A stretch of 64,000 bases of DNA, from positions 62,001-126,000 of the forward strand of contig DASRBN010000003.1 in NCBI GenBank assembly GCA_035653615.1, in the 5' to 3' direction. Shown here piece by piece: positions 17,281 through 26,097 of this stretch. The notes beneath the pieces were generated by a model that worked only from the letters and a program-made list of their open reading frames with translations, ran no database searches and was not told the origin of the DNA. Each line of letters begins with the position of its first letter. The stretch's first letter is position 1. Source of the DNA: Ktedonobacteraceae bacterium (GTDB lineage Bacteria; Chloroflexota; Ktedonobacteria; Ktedonobacterales; Ktedonobacteraceae). The position numbers and the translations under genes were made by a program.

Positions 17281-17520
17281 ATTTTTCCAATCGAATAGAT
17301 AACCCTGGTGAATTTTTCCGGTCAAAATCGGCAATCTGAGCGGTCCATGCCATGTCATTCTGAGCGAAGCGAAGAATCTCAGCGCGACGAGGCACAGATT
17401 CTTCCCCGTTCGCTCCGCTCAGGGCTTCGGCTCCTGCGCTCAGAATGACATGGCCAGAGGGTCCTTCTCGATTTTGAAAGGTAAAATTCATCAGGGACAG
17501 TGGCTCGTCCCTGTCCCGGT
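17266..17520. repeat. Composite palindromic element (families C, B and A)
   Basis: Two copies of CCTGGTGAATTTTTCC (near 17270 and 17308) precede a long inverted repeat, CCATGTCATTCTGAGCG at 17350-17366 paired with CGCTCAGAATGACATGG at 17437-17453. GGTAAAATTCATCAGG then follows near 17480, and a half family A copy at 17492-17520. The GGTGAATTTTTCC and GGTAAAATTCATC ends are near-inverted, as in a small non-autonomous element. Confidence 0.75.
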
Positions 17521-17641
17521 CGGGTTTTGCCATGGTTTTTCTTTCTCTACGCAACACAATATATTCCCGGCACGTATATTTCATGGAGAGCAAAAGAGCA
17601 ATCTGTTGGTCTATATTGAAATAGAAGGAGAAACCTGTACA

Positions 17642-17914
17642 ATGTCGGGAAATCGCGGTTGCTTATTCAATTCAATACTGTTTTTGATCATCGTCTTTGT
17701 GCCGTTGCTTGGTCATATCATTGCCACCATTATGGTGCTTGAAGATGGTCATTCACCTTCCGCTACTATTCTCTGGCTGGCCGTCATCTGGCTGATCCCA
17801 TTCTTAGGCGCCTTCCTGTACCTGCTTTTTGGCCAGCGACGATCACATGTCATGTTCGGCCAACCCAGCTACAGCTATAGCCAGCCGCCGTACCAGCAAC
17901 AACAGTGGCCTTAA
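17642..17914 (+). CDS. PLDc_N-domain small membrane protein
   Basis: This 90-residue protein starts at ATG 17642 behind GAAGGAG. It has two membrane helices separated by a short loop, ending I-W-L-I-P-F-L-G-A-F-L-Y-L-L-F-G-Q-R-R. That ending is the signature of the phospholipase D N-terminal (PLDc_N) membrane module often found alone. The C-terminal tail is rich in Q, P, S and Y. The function of stand-alone PLDc_N proteins is not established. Confidence 0.75.
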   Translation: MSGNRGCLFNSILFLIIVFVPLLGHIIATIMVLEDGHSPSATILWLAVIWLIPFLGAFLYLLFGQRRSHVMFGQPSYSYSQPPYQQQQWP

Positions 17915-18019
17915 AGATATAAACATTCAGGGAGAGCAGGATGGCATGGACAAATATGTGTATCCTGCTCTCCCTTTCGTTTGTACGTGCTCCACGTGCC
18001 ATTATAATAGCGGTGATCG

Positions 18020-18430
18020 CTACTGCACCGGCCAGAAATAAGGCAAATCATCAGGCACATCCCAACCAAACTGGCGGTAGTACGCGAAGTCTTTTCGCAA
18101 AAGGTTCGATTTGTGCGAATCGTGCAGGCGGGGATCCCCCAGCCACCATGGATACACGATCTCATGTGAGGACACTTCATAATAGGGCAAAGTATTGCGG
18201 AACCCGCGTTCCTTCCACGCGCGAATCATGACATTTACATACTGTTTCAGGGCATTTTCATAGCCGCGCCACATCTTCACGGCGGGATGATGCGCCCAGG
18301 CTCCCACGTAGTCTGGTGTAGACAGGATATTGATGATCTGAACCCCCTCGACTCGCTGCTTGCCCAGCCGGCGATAGTCGAGCACCTGCGCCACATCCTC
18401 GAACTCAGGATAGGGAAGAAATGTCTGCAT
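18020..18430 (-). CDS. Pyrimidine dimer DNA glycosylase/endonuclease V-like protein (MSMEG_6728 type)
   Basis: This 136-residue protein starts at ATG 18430 behind GAGGAGGAG. The N-terminus M-Q-T-F-L-P-Y-P-E-F-E, then R-R-L-G-K-Q-R-V-E and the W-A-H-H-P-A-V-K-M-W motif match the bacterial family annotated as pyrimidine dimer DNA glycosylase, related to T4 endonuclease V. It would excise UV-induced dimers through its N-terminal amine. Activity of this bacterial branch is assumed from similarity. It is not in an obvious repair operon. Confidence 0.8.
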   Translation of the reverse strand: MQTFLPYPEFEDVAQVLDYRRLGKQRVEGVQIINILSTPDYVGAWAHHPAVKMWRGYENALKQYVNVMIRAWKERGFRNTLPYYEVSSHEIVYPWWLGDPRLHDSHKSNLLRKDFAYYRQFGWDVPDDLPYFWPVQ

Positions 18431-18644
18431 CTACTCCTCCTCTAGAGATTACACGCAGGCATGGGATGTCAAGGTGCAACAGATAACCTGAAAACTTATA
18501 GCATGACGCGGTTCATAGCGCGGCTCTTAGCGCTTTCATCACGCTTTCTCCTTAAAATAGTACGAGAGAAAGGTACTTCGGATGCTTTTTCCGAGGTACG
18601 AAAACGCGCGAACAGATGAGTGCATAGAAAGGGGAAAGAGAGCC

Positions 18645-19034
18645 ATGAGTAGTTTCGCTCCAGTCCGTCGTATCGTGGGTGTCATTTGCCTGATTATCAT
18701 CGGAGTCATCCACTTGATGCTCATTCAGTCAGGACTCTATATACAATTGTACCTCGGCATTTTGTTTATCATTGATGTTGTAGCTGCGTTTGCCAGTGCC
18801 TTGTGGTTGGCCTTACAGGATGCACGCCTGGCCTGGATATCTGGCGGGTTAGCCGCATTAGGACCGTTTGTAGGGTATATCCTGACGCGAACCGTTGGCT
18901 TACCAGGGATTCCCAGGCTACCCTGGCAAGCACCTATGGGTTTTCTCTCACTTGTGATTGAAGCAATTGTCGTAGTGCTGGCCATCTCCGCCCTTGCACG
19001 GCCAGTGCGTATACAGACACCAATGCGTGCGTAA
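18645..19034 (+). CDS. Four-helix membrane protein of unknown function
   Basis: This 129-residue hydrophobic protein has about four membrane helices. ATG 18645 has GGGGAAAGAGAG upstream and is preferred to the ATG at 18582, which has no ribosome binding site. Nothing diagnostic is seen. The length and helix spacing resemble small DoxX-like or DUF-type membrane proteins. Confidence 0.65.
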   Translation: MSSFAPVRRIVGVICLIIIGVIHLMLIQSGLYIQLYLGILFIIDVVAAFASALWLALQDARLAWISGGLAALGPFVGYILTRTVGLPGIPRLPWQAPMGFLSLVIEAIVVVLAISALARPVRIQTPMRA

Positions 19035-19094
19035 GCGATCACGGCTACAGCAAAGAAGGAGCATTGCAGAGAGTGAGTATCCACCTGACCTGTT

Positions 19095-20375
19095 CTACTG
19101 TATCGTAAAATCGGTATTCACCTGCACATTCGAATAGCCCTGGGTTGCAAGAAAGATCAATGTATACGCGCTGTTGTTCGCCGGCATCAGGAAGGTGACA
19201 GTTCCGGTTGTGCCGGTCGTATTTGCGTTTACAAAGACTGGCAGGGTAGTACTCATCGGCGAATTCGTGATCCCGCCGACCATCAGGCGCATATAGTCAC
19301 TCACCGAACCAGCGTCCAGATTGTTGGAACTGGGGTTGTCCACTTTGAACGCGAGAATAATGTAGCGCATGCCCGTAGTGGCCTGCTTGCCGGCGATACT
19401 CAACGTCTCGGTCGCGGACTGCAATGTATAGTTCAGATGATTGTAGCTGATGGGTTTATTGAGATTGACCGTTTTGGTCTGGAATGCGCTCAGATTGGCG
19501 TGGCCCGTTAATGGAATGACGATCTGGGCTTCTTGATTGGTTCCTAAGATCAGCGTCAGCTGGTCGATTTTGTCGTTGGTCGGCACGGCAAAATCTATCC
19601 AGTTTTCGCGCGTGATCCCGTTTTGAATTCCACCTCCCTGTAACGCGTTGACCGGCGCGACGCTGCTCTTATCCGGCAAAATTAGTTGAGCAAAGTCGTG
19701 GAAGAAGTAGACAACATCCTGCCCGCTGTTGTTCACCTCTCTGACTTTGACACGAATTACCCCACTCGTCGCGCTGTTATCATCAGCAAAGGCGGTTGAT
19801 TGTTGCACCGATTCGATGGTGATATTGACGCCCGCATAGGTTACCTGCTGATTGATGTTGGCGGTTATAATACGCGGTGAGGTCGTTGGCGTCTTGCTCG
19901 CGCTACCATTACTAACGCTGTTGTTTGAACTCTGAGTCTGGTTCTGAATCTGGTTGATGACGTTAGGATGGCCTTTATAGTAGAAGTATCCAGGAATACC
20001 TACCACGACCAGCAGGATGACCAGCAGGACAAGGCAGCCGCAGCAGCCGTTGCTTTGCCGCCGTGGCCGGTAACCTGGTCGGAAACGCCGCAGGAAGAAT
20101 AAGAGACCTAATGCGCCAAGGGCCTCTGCGATAGGACTGGACTTTTGCGGCTGCTGGTATTGTTGATATTGCTGGTACTGCTGTTGTTGACCGGCGGGTG
20201 CTTGCGCGTAGGGTGGAACGGGTGAGGCCGGGGGAAAATTCTGTGGCGGCGGCCCACCGTGCTGACTGCCTGGTTGTTGAACCTCCATCGCGGTTCCACA
20301 GTTGCTACAAAAACGCTGTCCGGCAGGAACATGCGTGCCGCATGTTGGACAAGGACGCCCCGGAAGCTGTGACAT
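19095..20375 (-). CDS. Zinc-ribbon membrane protein with C-terminal DUF4352-like domains
   Basis: This 426-residue protein starts at ATG 20375 with AAGGAG upstream. A zinc ribbon opens it (C-P-T-C-G at 9-13 and C-S-N-C-G at 23-27), followed by a Q/P/Y-rich linker, a membrane helix near residues 115-135 and a long external part. The external part has two immunoglobulin-like stretches; the second (A-G-K-Q-A-T-T-G-M-R-Y-I-I-L-A-F-K-V-D-N) is the DUF4352/telokin-like pattern seen in many lipoproteins and surface proteins. The topology is cytosolic zinc ribbon and external beta-sandwiches. Function unknown. Confidence 0.75.
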   Translation of the reverse strand: MSQLPGRPCPTCGTHVPAGQRFCSNCGTAMEVQQPGSQHGGPPPQNFPPASPVPPYAQAPAGQQQQYQQYQQYQQPQKSSPIAEALGALGLLFFLRRFRPGYRPRRQSNGCCGCLVLLVILLVVVGIPGYFYYKGHPNVINQIQNQTQSSNNSVSNGSASKTPTTSPRIITANINQQVTYAGVNITIESVQQSTAFADDNSATSGVIRVKVREVNNSGQDVVYFFHDFAQLILPDKSSVAPVNALQGGGIQNGITRENWIDFAVPTNDKIDQLTLILGTNQEAQIVIPLTGHANLSAFQTKTVNLNKPISYNHLNYTLQSATETLSIAGKQATTGMRYIILAFKVDNPSSNNLDAGSVSDYMRLMVGGITNSPMSTTLPVFVNANTTGTTGTVTFLMPANNSAYTLIFLATQGYSNVQVNTDFTIQ

Positions 20376-20672
20376 GGCTTAACTCCTTACCAGGTGACCT
20401 GTTGAAGGTAAATAAATCAACCACAATTGGTTGAACTTCGTTTACCTGAGCCTATTGTATACCTGAGTCCATAGTATGTCTATTAGTCTGCTCACCTATT
20501 TCTCATGATACATTTCACTGTTTACTTAGATAACGCCAGCCTTCTCTTTTTTACGAGATGAATTCGAGGGTTGCTGAGAGCAGGAATCAGAGGATGGCAA
20601 GAGAACGCTCTATTTGCTTCATCGGGCCGTATAGAGCGGCAACCTCATAGAGGTGATAGAATAATATTCACA

Positions 20673-21704
20673 ATGAGTATCAATAGATCACCGCAACTTA
20701 TCTGTAAAGGATGTGGGCGGCCTGTTTATGGAGGCTATCTCAATGCTCTTGGAGCGGTCTGGCATCCAGAGCATTTTGTCTGTGCCGGCTGTGGCAGGCC
20801 GATCACCGGCGCGAGTTTCCAGGAACACGAGGGCGCGCCCTATCATAATGCCTGTTATCTCAATCTGATAGCGCCTCGCTGCGCGTACTGCGGCAAGCCT
20901 CTTATGGGGCAATACCTGGTTTCAGACGGCAAGACCTATCACGAGGAATGCTACCGGAATAACGTAGTGCCCCGCTGCGCGTACTGCGGTAAGCCACTGA
21001 TGGGTGAATACCTGATTGATCACTGGGGTACTAAATATTGTGAAGAGCACCAGCGCCAGTATCCATCCTGCGCTTTCTGCGGCCGATTGGTGCCGCCCCA
21101 GCAGCAGAAGCATCTTCCCAGTGGTGGCCAGGAGATACGCTGTCCCATCTGTGATTCCACTGCCATTGATACAATCGAACAGGCCAGGCCTTTTTACCAA
21201 AAGGCGAAGCAATGGGTGAGTAGCCAGGGACTCACATACAATAATCTTCCTCTTAGCCTCGAGTTGTGTGATCGTGATAGGCTGTCAGCATTACTACAGA
21301 GCCGTGCCGAACCCCATTCCCTGGGGGTCACATTGAGTTCGATCCACACGCAGAATGGGTATGCCTTACAAACCAGGGTCGATGGCATTGCCGTGCTGCG
21401 GGGCATGCCATCCACATTGTTCCAGGGGGTTACCATCCATGAACTGGGACATGCCTGGCTTGCTGTTCATAATATCCGGCCCTTGCCGCTATGGGCCGAA
21501 GAGGGCTTCTGCGAACTGCTCTCCTATCGCTATTACATGAATCTGGATACGGACGAGAGCCGTTACCACGCGCATAATATCGAACAAAACCCCAGCCCCA
21601 TCTATGGAGATGGTTTCCGCCGTATCCGCACCCTGGCCGATACCATGGGCTTCCAACGCTTTGTAGAAACCCTGCGCACGACGAAACACCTGCCATCAGC
21701 CTGA
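20673..21704 (+). CDS. LIM-domain DA1-like metallopeptidase
   Basis: This 343-residue protein starts at ATG 20673; the longer open frame to 20571 has no start signal. It carries a run of Cys/His zinc fingers of LIM type: C11-x2-C14, H31, C37-x2-C40, H58/C61, C70-x2-C73, H90/C93 and C102-x2-C105, up to about residue 135. A further C-P-I-C knuckle follows near 157-160. The C-terminal half has a gluzincin active site, H-E-L-G-H at 256-260 with E-E-G at 276-278, in the context V-T-I-H-E-L-G-H-A-W. This is the layout of plant DA1 peptidases (LIM plus HEMMH peptidase), which are activated by ubiquitin. A bacterial homologue must have another control. No operon partner is evident. Confidence 0.85.
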   Translation: MSINRSPQLICKGCGRPVYGGYLNALGAVWHPEHFVCAGCGRPITGASFQEHEGAPYHNACYLNLIAPRCAYCGKPLMGQYLVSDGKTYHEECYRNNVVPRCAYCGKPLMGEYLIDHWGTKYCEEHQRQYPSCAFCGRLVPPQQQKHLPSGGQEIRCPICDSTAIDTIEQARPFYQKAKQWVSSQGLTYNNLPLSLELCDRDRLSALLQSRAEPHSLGVTLSSIHTQNGYALQTRVDGIAVLRGMPSTLFQGVTIHELGHAWLAVHNIRPLPLWAEEGFCELLSYRYYMNLDTDESRYHAHNIEQNPSPIYGDGFRRIRTLADTMGFQRFVETLRTTKHLPSA

Positions 21705-21824
21705 TTGCAACGTTGAGAGCCTCTCAAAAGCCCTGATGGGAAGGAAGTCAGGGTATACAGAACAGAACATTCGTGCTATCCTTCTTGAACGATAGCGTTT
21801 TTTGAGTTTTTAAGGAGAGTGGTT

Positions 21825-22394
21825 ATGAGAGAAATTCAGGCGGAACCTTTGTGGAAGAGTGCCCTCTGGCAGCAGTTCGGCGCGGCGATTGACACGCTCG
21901 AAAGCGCGGTACTCGCATGTCCCGGCGAGCTTTGGAATGGGCAACTCTGGAGCGACTACTCAGACCACCCTCTGCCGCCCGAATCCGCGGCATTCTGGTA
22001 CATCGCATATCACACCCTCTTCTGGCTTGACCTATATCTGACCGGCTCGATTGAAGATTTCGCTCCTCCCCGGCCTTTCACGCTGGATGAGCTTGACCCG
22101 GCAGGTAAATATCCCGAACGTCCCTATACCAGGGATGAGTTACACGCCTATCTGGTGTATCTACGCAAGAAGTGCCATGCAACGATTGCAGGCCTGTCAG
22201 ACGAGAAAGCCCGCCAGCAGGTCAATTTTCCCTGGGCGCGCGGAAAACAGGTCAGCTTTTTTGAACTTCTCTTGTACACCATGCGCCACGTGCAGGAACA
22301 CGCGGCCCAGCTGAATCTGTTTTTGGGACAGCATGCCATTGCCGGAACCACTGATTGGGTCAGCCGTGCCAAAGCTGGTGCGAGCAGTGAGTAG
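21825..22394 (+). CDS. DinB-family (four-helix bundle) protein
   Basis: This protein has about 189 residues from ATG 21825, preferred because AAGGAG sits eight to thirteen bases upstream; GTG 21819 is too close to it. The pattern is F-W-Y-I-A-Y-H-T-L-F-W-L-D in the second helix and H-V-Q-E-H-A-A-Q-L-N in the last. It gives three histidines in the positions of the DinB metal site (two histidines in one helix region and H-x-x-x-H in another). DinB proteins are metal-binding thiol-transferase relatives of mostly unknown role. It lies 17 bases upstream of the PaiB-like gene, so the two are likely co-transcribed. Confidence 0.85.
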   Translation: MREIQAEPLWKSALWQQFGAAIDTLESAVLACPGELWNGQLWSDYSDHPLPPESAAFWYIAYHTLFWLDLYLTGSIEDFAPPRPFTLDELDPAGKYPERPYTRDELHAYLVYLRKKCHATIAGLSDEKARQQVNFPWARGKQVSFFELLLYTMRHVQEHAAQLNLFLGQHAIAGTTDWVSRAKAGASSE

Positions 22395-22411
22395 GAGGAA
22401 AATAGTAATCT

Positions 22412-23032
22412 ATGTATATCCCCAAAGCCTTCCGCGAGGATGACCTGGAAAAGCTGCATAAGCTCATGCAAGAATACAGCTTTGCTGCCCTCGTGACGCA
22501 GCAGGATGGTGTGCCCGTCGCAACCCACCTGCCCTTTCTACTGGATATGGAGCGCGGTCAATATGGAACATTGATGGCCCATATGGCCCGGGCTAACCCT
22601 CAATGGCGAACGTTTAACAGTGGGCAGGAGGCATTGGTGATCTTCCAGGGGCCGCATGCCTACATCTCGCCTTCCTGGTATGAGGTCGAACTGAGCGTGC
22701 CAACCTGGAACTACGCGGCCGTACATGCCTATGGCGTCCCAAGAATTATTGATGATAAGGCGACATTATATGATCTCTTAAAAGCGCTCATTGAGAGGCA
22801 CGAGGCTCAGTTTGAGAAGCCGTGGGACTTCCAACTGCCGGAAGATTACCTGCAAAAGATGATGCAGGGAACCGTTGGCTTTGAAATCGAGATCACTCGC
22901 CTTGAAGGGAAATTCAAAATGAGCCAGAATCGCTCTGCCAGCGAACAGCAACGGGTGATAGCCGCTTTAAGAGAAAGTCAGGATGTATCCAACGTTCAAG
23001 TGGCAGAATTAATGAGCGAAATTTTTGGCTAA
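22412..23032 (+). CDS. paiB: PaiB-like FMN-binding negative transcriptional regulator
   Basis: This 206-residue protein starts at ATG 22412 behind GTAGGAGG. The N-terminus M-Y-I-P-K-A-F and the central motifs A-H-M-A-R-A-N-P-Q-W and G-P-H-A-Y-I-S-P-S-W-Y, followed by V-P-T-W-N-Y-A-A-V-H-A-Y-G, are diagnostic for the PaiB family (FMN-binding split barrel). In Bacillus, PaiB acts with PaiA in sporulation and protease control; this window has no PaiA. It follows the DinB gene in the same direction, likely one operon. Confidence 0.9.
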   Translation: MYIPKAFREDDLEKLHKLMQEYSFAALVTQQDGVPVATHLPFLLDMERGQYGTLMAHMARANPQWRTFNSGQEALVIFQGPHAYISPSWYEVELSVPTWNYAAVHAYGVPRIIDDKATLYDLLKALIERHEAQFEKPWDFQLPEDYLQKMMQGTVGFEIEITRLEGKFKMSQNRSASEQQRVIAALRESQDVSNVQVAELMSEIFG

Positions 23033-23040
23033 TCCTACAC

Positions 23041-23481
23041 TCAAATATTGCCCCACGATACGATGCTCTCCGGCGTAATCGCAATCACCGTACTCGTTTC
23101 CAGCTTCATTGTTCTGTATTGTGCGTAGCGGTCGCGTAAGAGGCGAATTGCCTCTGTGTGACCCGCATCTTCCGGCGCGATCAACTCCGCGCGTCCATGC
23201 ACCAGTACGTAGCCCAGCTGCGACCAATCCGCGTCATCGTAGTGATCGATCAGCAGCGAAGCCTCGTGTCGCGCTACGATGTTGCGCACACGACGTAGCT
23301 TGCTCTCGTCTACACGCTTGGGTTTCTCATCTAGCGGTGTGTAAAAGCGCCTGCCGTCAAAGGCATAGCAAACGGGTACGAGGTGAGGATGACCGTCGGC
23401 ATCGGCGGTAGCCAGCCGCGCGACCTTGTGCGCCTGCATGAATGCTATCTCGGCTTCCCTTAGCGTAGTGCGATTGGACAT
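23041..23481 (-). CDS. PPOX-class F420-dependent oxidoreductase (TIGR03668-like)
   Basis: This 146-residue split-barrel flavin/deazaflavin protein starts at ATG 23481 with GAAGGAG upstream. Characteristic features are A-R-L-A-T-A-D-A-D-G-H-P-H-L-V-P-V-C-Y-A-F and K-P-K-R near residue 55, then L-L-I-D-H-Y-D-D-A-D-W. These fit the F420-dependent PPOX group. It would reduce a small substrate with F420H2, which is consistent with F420-containing Chloroflexota. It converges on the PaiB-like gene with an eight-base gap. Confidence 0.85.
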   Translation of the reverse strand: MSNRTTLREAEIAFMQAHKVARLATADADGHPHLVPVCYAFDGRRFYTPLDEKPKRVDESKLRRVRNIVARHEASLLIDHYDDADWSQLGYVLVHGRAELIAPEDAGHTEAIRLLRDRYAQYRTMKLETSTVIAITPESIVSWGNI

Positions 23482-23563
23482 GATGAATAGCTCCTTCGGA
23501 TGACATTCTTTTGTAACGATGATACACTTCAGTAGGCTCTATTTCGTCAACTGTAAGGCGCCT

Positions 23564-23594
23564 GGGATTCTGAGCGCAGCGAAGAATCCCACGG
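23564..23594. repeat. Half-copy of the TTCTGAGCGCAGCGAAGAATC palindrome (family B)
   Basis: GATTCTGAGCGCAGCGAAGA, followed by ATCCC, upstream of the thioredoxin reductase fusion gene. The arms GGGATTC and GAATCCC can pair, giving a small hairpin. Full copies are at 17350-17453, 43285-43360 and 50572-50655. Confidence 0.7.
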
Positions 23595-23665
23595 CACATC
23601 TGTGCAATCAACAGTATGGAAGTATATCTGTTGATACTTCATACGAGAGAAAGGAAATAATAACC

Positions 23666-24907
23666 GTGTCTCCTGACGCTCAAAGCAACATCAAATTGTA
23701 CGGCACCAACTGGTGCAGCGATTGCAAGCGCAGCAAAAAATTTCTGGGCGAGCAACGCGTCCACTATGATTTTATCAACATTGAGGAAGATAACGAAGGT
23801 CAGGCTTTTGTGCAGCAGGTACAGAACGGTGGCCTGACCATTCCCACCATTGTTTTTGGGGATGGCTCGATCCTCATCGAGCCAACAAATGCCGAACTGG
23901 CGACGAAATTGGGGCTCGAAACGCGCGCGAAATGCGAATTCTATGACCTGATTATCGTAGGTGGCGGTCCCACTGCGCTCACCGCCGCTATCTATGGCGC
24001 GCGCGATGGCTTCGACGTGCTGGTTATCGAGCGCAGCGGCCTGGGCGGTCAGGCCGGCATCACCGAGCGCCTGGATAATTACCCCGGCTTTCCTGAAGGT
24101 GTTACGGGCGCCGAGTTCGCCGAACGCATTATTGAACAGGCCAGGCGCTATGGTGTGGAGTTGCTTTCGGCGCAGAACGTGGTGCAGGTGGGCAACGATC
24201 TGGATGCCCATTTTGTTACCACCGAGTCCGGCCATACCTATCGTGCCAACGCCGTCTTACTCGCCACCGGTTCAACCTACAAGCGCCTCGGCGTGCCCGG
24301 CGAAGATGATTACATCGGCGCGGGCGTGCATTTCTGTGCGACCTGCGATGGCCCATTTTACAAGGGGCGCGAAGTAGCCGTGATTGGTGGTGGCAATAGC
24401 GCCGTCGAGGAAGCCGCATTCCTGACGCGCTTCTGTCCAAAAGTTACCATTCTGGCGCGTGGCTCCCAGCTAAATGCCAACAAAATTGCCGTGGATAAAG
24501 CTCTCACTTCGCCCGAAATGGAGGTGCGCTTCAATACTGAGGTGATCGAATTCAAGGGCGAAAATAATCACCTGACAACGGTCGTGACCAAAAATAACCA
24601 GACGGGTGAGATACAGGAACTACATGTTCCGGGCGCCTTCGTCTTTATCGGCTTATCACCGAACAGCGAACCATTTCAGGATGTAGCCAGGCTCGATAGC
24701 CAGCGTTTCATTCTGACCGGTATCGATTTCCAGACCAGTACGGAGGGCATTTTTGCCGCCGGCGATGTACGTTCAGGCAGCACCAAGCAGCTTGTCAGCG
24801 CGGCCGGTGAGGGTGCGGCAGCTGCGCTTGCCATCCGCGAGCATTTAAAAGGGCATGATGCGCGGTCGATGGAGGCGGCGCTGGCAGGAAATATGGCTTC
24901 TTCGTAG
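23666..24907 (+). CDS. trxB: Glutaredoxin-thioredoxin reductase fusion protein
   Basis: The protein has about 413 residues from GTG 23666 (GAAAGGAAAT upstream); the frame is open further 5' but without a start signal. An N-terminal glutaredoxin/thioredoxin-fold domain covers 1-85, with the redox pair C17-S-D-C20 in N-W-C-S-D-C-K-R. A class I low-molecular-weight thioredoxin reductase follows: FAD loop I-I-V-G-G-G-P-T-A at 96-104, redox pair C224-A-T-C227, NADPH loop V-I-G-G-G-N-S-A-V and C-terminal F-A-A-G-D-V-R. The fusion could pass electrons from NADPH directly to the attached glutaredoxin without a separate thioredoxin. Both active sites look intact. Confidence 0.9.
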   Translation: MSPDAQSNIKLYGTNWCSDCKRSKKFLGEQRVHYDFINIEEDNEGQAFVQQVQNGGLTIPTIVFGDGSILIEPTNAELATKLGLETRAKCEFYDLIIVGGGPTALTAAIYGARDGFDVLVIERSGLGGQAGITERLDNYPGFPEGVTGAEFAERIIEQARRYGVELLSAQNVVQVGNDLDAHFVTTESGHTYRANAVLLATGSTYKRLGVPGEDDYIGAGVHFCATCDGPFYKGREVAVIGGGNSAVEEAAFLTRFCPKVTILARGSQLNANKIAVDKALTSPEMEVRFNTEVIEFKGENNHLTTVVTKNNQTGEIQELHVPGAFVFIGLSPNSEPFQDVARLDSQRFILTGIDFQTSTEGIFAAGDVRSGSTKQLVSAAGEGAAAALAIREHLKGHDARSMEAALAGNMASS

Positions 24908-25039
24908 GACATATGACGCGAGGCTTACGGAGGCGCCCCTTATGGAAACCCGCTCCTCCACATCAACAAGGCCTTCATTGTTGACCTGGAGCGGCGAGTC
25001 TCCACAAGAGGTCCCTCTGGTTCATCTACTTCACTGGCC

Positions 25040-25072
25040 AGTAGGGATAGCGGCTTGTCCCTGTTCCTACTG
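25040..25072. repeat. Family A palindromic repeat, short form
   Basis: AGTAGGGATAGCGGCTTGTC, followed by CCTGTTCCTACT, forms a compact imperfect palindrome. It lies 13 bases before the stop codon of the osmoprotectant-binding protein gene and may serve as its 3' hairpin. Confidence 0.65.
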
Positions 25073-25084
25073 GAATATGGACAA

Positions 25085-26035
25085 CTACAACAATCCCTTA
25101 CTTTGCAGGAAAGCCATTGCCACCTGCTTAATAGCCTCGCTCTTGGAAATGCCAGACGCCGTCTTTGAGGCCACCTGCTGCTGCAACATGATGCTCACAT
25201 CGGTCGTCAAATCGGGGGCCAGAGGATTGAGTGCATTCTTAATGCCAGGGTCGCTTTGCAATACCGAGTCACGCACAATAGGGGCCGGATGGAATTCGGG
25301 GAAGCCATGTTTATCATCCTGCAGGAAGATGAAGTTTTGTGACGTGACAGATCCATCGGTCGTATAGCACTCGGTCACATCTGCAGCCCCGCTCTTCACC
25401 GCGGCAAAACCAATCGAGTAGTCAACTTTCTTCAGCGCTTTAAAGCTACTTGAACTAAAGCCATAGGTAGCTTTGAGATCGTCAAAGAAAGGTATTCCAT
25501 CGCTTTGCGTCGCCAGCGTCAACTGTGGTACCTTTGGAGCTAGCTGCGAAAGGGTGGTGACTCCAAGCTGCTGAGATCGGGCCTGTGAAGTACAGAGAGC
25601 ATACCCATCATTCAATGGCGCGTAATCGAGCCACGTAATGTGATATTGCTGCTCGAAGCCTGCTTTGACCGTCTGGTAATCTTTCATTGGATCGAAAGAT
25701 GATTGATCGTGCAGGAGATTCAACCCGGTTGCGGTAAATTCGGGGTAGAGATCAATTGCCCCGCTCTGTATGGCGGCAAATACAGTTGGCGTCTGCCCCA
25801 ATGCTAATTTTGGATTGACAGTATAACCAGCCTTCTGTAGCAGCAAAACGTACATCTCGCCCAACAGCTGGGCTTCTGTATCCAGTTTACTCCCAACCGT
25901 TATCGGTACCTTCGCCGGTGTATTGGAGCCTCCTCCAGTATTTGAGGAACCACCACAGGCCGCTAGAGTCAACGAGAGGACAAGGGCGAGCAATATCAAA
26001 GACTTTGCTCGCAATGAACGTGTGAAAAAAACCAT
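25085..26035 (-). CDS. opuCC: Osmoprotectant (glycine betaine/choline/carnitine) ABC substrate-binding lipoprotein
   Basis: This 316-residue type II periplasmic-binding-fold protein starts at ATG 26035 behind AGGAGGAAGAA. The lipobox L-A-A-C-G near residue 25 gives a lipid anchor. The N-lobe I-T-V-G-S-K, then L-L-G-E-M-Y-V-L-L-L-Q-K-A-G-Y and the F-T-A-T-G motif are typical of the OpuC/ProX-like family (PF04069). It is the last gene of a four-gene operon (ATPase, permease, permease, binding protein) and should deliver quaternary-amine osmolytes for desiccation or salt stress. Confidence 0.92.
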   Translation of the reverse strand: MVFFTRSLRAKSLILLALVLSLTLAACGGSSNTGGGSNTPAKVPITVGSKLDTEAQLLGEMYVLLLQKAGYTVNPKLALGQTPTVFAAIQSGAIDLYPEFTATGLNLLHDQSSFDPMKDYQTVKAGFEQQYHITWLDYAPLNDGYALCTSQARSQQLGVTTLSQLAPKVPQLTLATQSDGIPFFDDLKATYGFSSSSFKALKKVDYSIGFAAVKSGAADVTECYTTDGSVTSQNFIFLQDDKHGFPEFHPAPIVRDSVLQSDPGIKNALNPLAPDLTTDVSIMLQQQVASKTASGISKSEAIKQVAMAFLQSKGLL

Positions 26036-26097
26036 TTCTTCCTCCTTAAGCGTATTAAACGAATAGATGTATGCAGTTTACGAAACTGCGTGCCAGG

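Noticed and set aside
17350..17453. CRISPR-like repeats
   Set aside because: Repeats are isolated palindromes with no regular spacers; copies are kilobases apart.
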